Shown here: one piece after another, positions 6,257 to 7,144 of the stretch
Layout: the number at the start of each line of letters is the position of its first letter
Position numbering within the stretch: the first letter of the stretch is position 1
NCBI GenBank assembly: GCA_037384445.1
Contig: JARRNY010000130.1
Span: forward strand, 1 to 7,144
DNA: 7,144 nucleotides
From: Thiodiazotropha sp037384445
GTDB lineage: Bacteria; Pseudomonadota; Gammaproteobacteria; Chromatiales; Chromatiaceae
Direction of reading: 5' to 3'
Position numbers and translations under genes: made by a program
The notes under the pieces: model-generated
What the model saw: only the letters and a program-made list of their open reading frames with translations
What the model was told of the DNA's origin: nothing
Database searches by the model: none

Positions 6257-6263
6257 AAGAGGA
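6257..6263 (+). promoter_or_regulatory. Ribosome-binding site AAGAGGA ahead of three tandem ATG codons
   Basis: ATG occurs at 6265, 6268 and 6271 in the same frame. AAGAGGA ends at 6263, which is 1, 4 and 7 bp before them. The third ATG has the best spacing, so 6271 is preferred as the start of the nitroreductase; the alternatives only add one or two methionines. Confidence 0.6.
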
Positions 6264-6270
6264 TATGATG

Positions 6271-6897
6271 ATGAATATCACCGAAGCACTCAACTGGCGG
6301 TATGCCGTCAGGAAGTTCACAACAGAACGAATCGGAGATGACAGGGTAAACGAGCTGTTGACGGCGACACGCCTGAGTGCGAGTTCGTACGGCCTTCAAC
6401 CCTGGCGTATGGTCGTGGTCAATGACATCGATACACGCAAGAGACTGTACGAATATGCTATGGGGCAGGACAAGGTGGTCAACTGTTCGCACCTCGTCGT
6501 ACTCGCAGCGCAGACCGATATCGGTGATGCCATGGTCGACAGGTACATGGATGCCTTGACGCAGGTTCGTGATCTGCCTGCGGATGTGCTCGACAGCATT
6601 AGTGCACATATGAAAGATGTTATCGGAAACATGAGTGAGCAACGCAGGCGGGAGTGGGCGCATGAACAGGTCTATATTGCTCTGGGTACCCTGTTGACAG
6701 CGGCCGCGGTGATGAAGATCGACACCTGTCCGATGACCGGCTTCGAAAGTGAAGGCTTTGACAGTGTGCTCGAATTGCATAAACGTTCGCTGGAATCGTC
6801 AGTTATCTGTGCGTTGGGTGTGCGTGACCCGGAAGATGAAAATGCTTTCCTGCCCAAAGTCCGCTACGGTCATGCGGAGATGGTGTTAACCGTTTAG
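6271..6897 (+). CDS. NfsB-like nitroreductase family NAD(P)H:FMN oxidoreductase
   Basis: The 208-residue protein has the nitroreductase fold and is probably a cytoplasmic FMN-containing dimer that reduces nitro, quinone or other electron-poor compounds with NAD(P)H. Visible family marks are the N-terminal FMN phosphate contact RYAVRKF (10-16), SASSYGLQPWRMVVV (36-50), the helix WAHEQVYIALGTLLTAAAVMKIDTCPMTGFE (129-159), where PMTGFE corresponds to the NfsB PxEGF block, and a basic C-terminal KVR (196-198). NfsB itself is about 217 residues, so the protein looks complete. The start is set by ribosome-binding-site spacing among three ATGs. It follows the EamA gene after a short gap without a terminator and precedes the DUF4386-like frame by 10 bp, so it is a distal operon gene. 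The physiological substrate cannot be read; family members also reduce flavins or perform reductive dehalogenation. Confidence 0.92.
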   Translation: MNITEALNWRYAVRKFTTERIGDDRVNELLTATRLSASSYGLQPWRMVVVNDIDTRKRLYEYAMGQDKVVNCSHLVVLAAQTDIGDAMVDRYMDALTQVRDLPADVLDSISAHMKDVIGNMSEQRRREWAHEQVYIALGTLLTAAAVMKIDTCPMTGFESEGFDSVLELHKRSLESSVICALGVRDPEDENAFLPKVRYGHAEMVLTV

Positions 6898-6907
6898 GTA
6901 TTGGCTC

Positions 6908-7144
6908 ATGAGTCGAGGTGATGTTACGACAACACGAAATCATGTTATGCAGACAGAGCATGAGATAAGATTGCTTAGCAGGGTTGCCGGTTTGCTCTGC
7001 CTGGTCATCATCGCGTGTGGTATCGGCAGCGAGATGTTTATCCGCGGCAGCCTGTTGAATAAGATGGATATAAGCGTCACAGCGGCAAATATCCTCACAG
7101 ATAGCGTACGGTTTAAGGTCAGGCTTCCTGAGCTTTAGTCTCTC
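6908..7144 (+). pseudogene. DUF4386-like membrane protein, N-terminal part, apparently frameshifted at the window edge
   Basis: The open frame encodes 76 residues and stops at 7136-7138. Residues from about 22 on, LLSRVAGLLCLVIIACGIGSEMFIRGSLL followed by VTAANILTDSVRF, match my recollection of the DUF4386 N-terminus (RIAGLLYL..., F.R..L, ATAANI, FRLG). Family members are usually over 200 residues with several membrane helices; only one is present here. After VRF (7106-7114) the frame reads KVRLPEL then stop, whereas skipping one base (A at 7115 or 7116) gives RSGFLSFSL, like the expected RxGFLS continuation, and it stays open to the window end. A one-base insertion, natural or a sequencing error, is the best explanation. 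The start is uncertain: ATG at 6908 has a weak AGG at 6896-6898, while ATG at 6947 gives a more typical family N-terminus. It is the last visible operon gene; its function is unknown. Confidence 0.55.

Noticed and set aside
6238..6780. A 180-codon - strand open frame opposite the nitroreductase gene
   Set aside because: The nitroreductase motifs on the + strand are unambiguous; the antisense product has no recognisable domain and scattered Cys/His of antisense origin.
1..7144. CRISPR array, tRNA, rRNA, insertion sequence or phage genes
   Set aside because: No spaced identical repeats, cloverleaf-like segments, transposase motifs or phage-type genes were seen on either strand.

Overview
The window looks like chromosomal DNA from a GC-rich proteobacterium, most likely a gammaproteobacterium. 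This rests on recalled family resemblance of the GuaB and GuaA proteins and on the guaB-guaA order; no search was run. It has two parts that differ in character.

Region 1 (1-2428) is housekeeping purine metabolism on the + strand: the C-terminal half of guaB (IMP dehydrogenase, cut by the window edge) and a complete guaA (GMP synthase). Together they convert IMP to XMP to GMP. The 89 bp between them holds a hairpin followed by a T-rich run, which looks like a terminator or attenuator inside the guaBA unit. Just after guaA lies a short array in which GGCA recurs every 10 bp (2431-2474). A terminator-like hairpin follows (2537-2571), then about 145 bp with a run of seven C and no supported gene.

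Region 2 (2718-7144) is an accessory gene cluster. A LysR-type regulator on the - strand is divergent from a tightly packed + strand operon: an exported cyclase-family (PF04199-type) metal hydrolase, a VOC/glyoxalase-fold protein, a 10-TM EamA/DMT transporter, an NfsB-like nitroreductase, and the start of a DUF4386-like membrane protein that seems frameshifted close to the window end. The first three genes are joined by ATGA start/stop overlaps. The last gaps are only 31-37 bp and 10 bp, so one transcript is likely. The 158 bp divergent intergenic region is AT-rich and carries three inverted repeats, a plausible LysR operator and leader.

The gene set suggests a LysR-controlled unit that handles a small organic molecule, perhaps aromatic, cyclic-amide, lactone or nitro/quinone-like: hydrolysis in the periplasm, a VOC enzyme or binding protein and a flavin reductase in the cytoplasm, and a transporter between them. 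I do not recognise this exact combination as a named system, and the substrate cannot be read from the sequence. The clearest unexplained structures are the 10-bp-periodic GGCA array, a perfect 12-bp inverted repeat early in the transporter gene, and the frameshift at the right edge.
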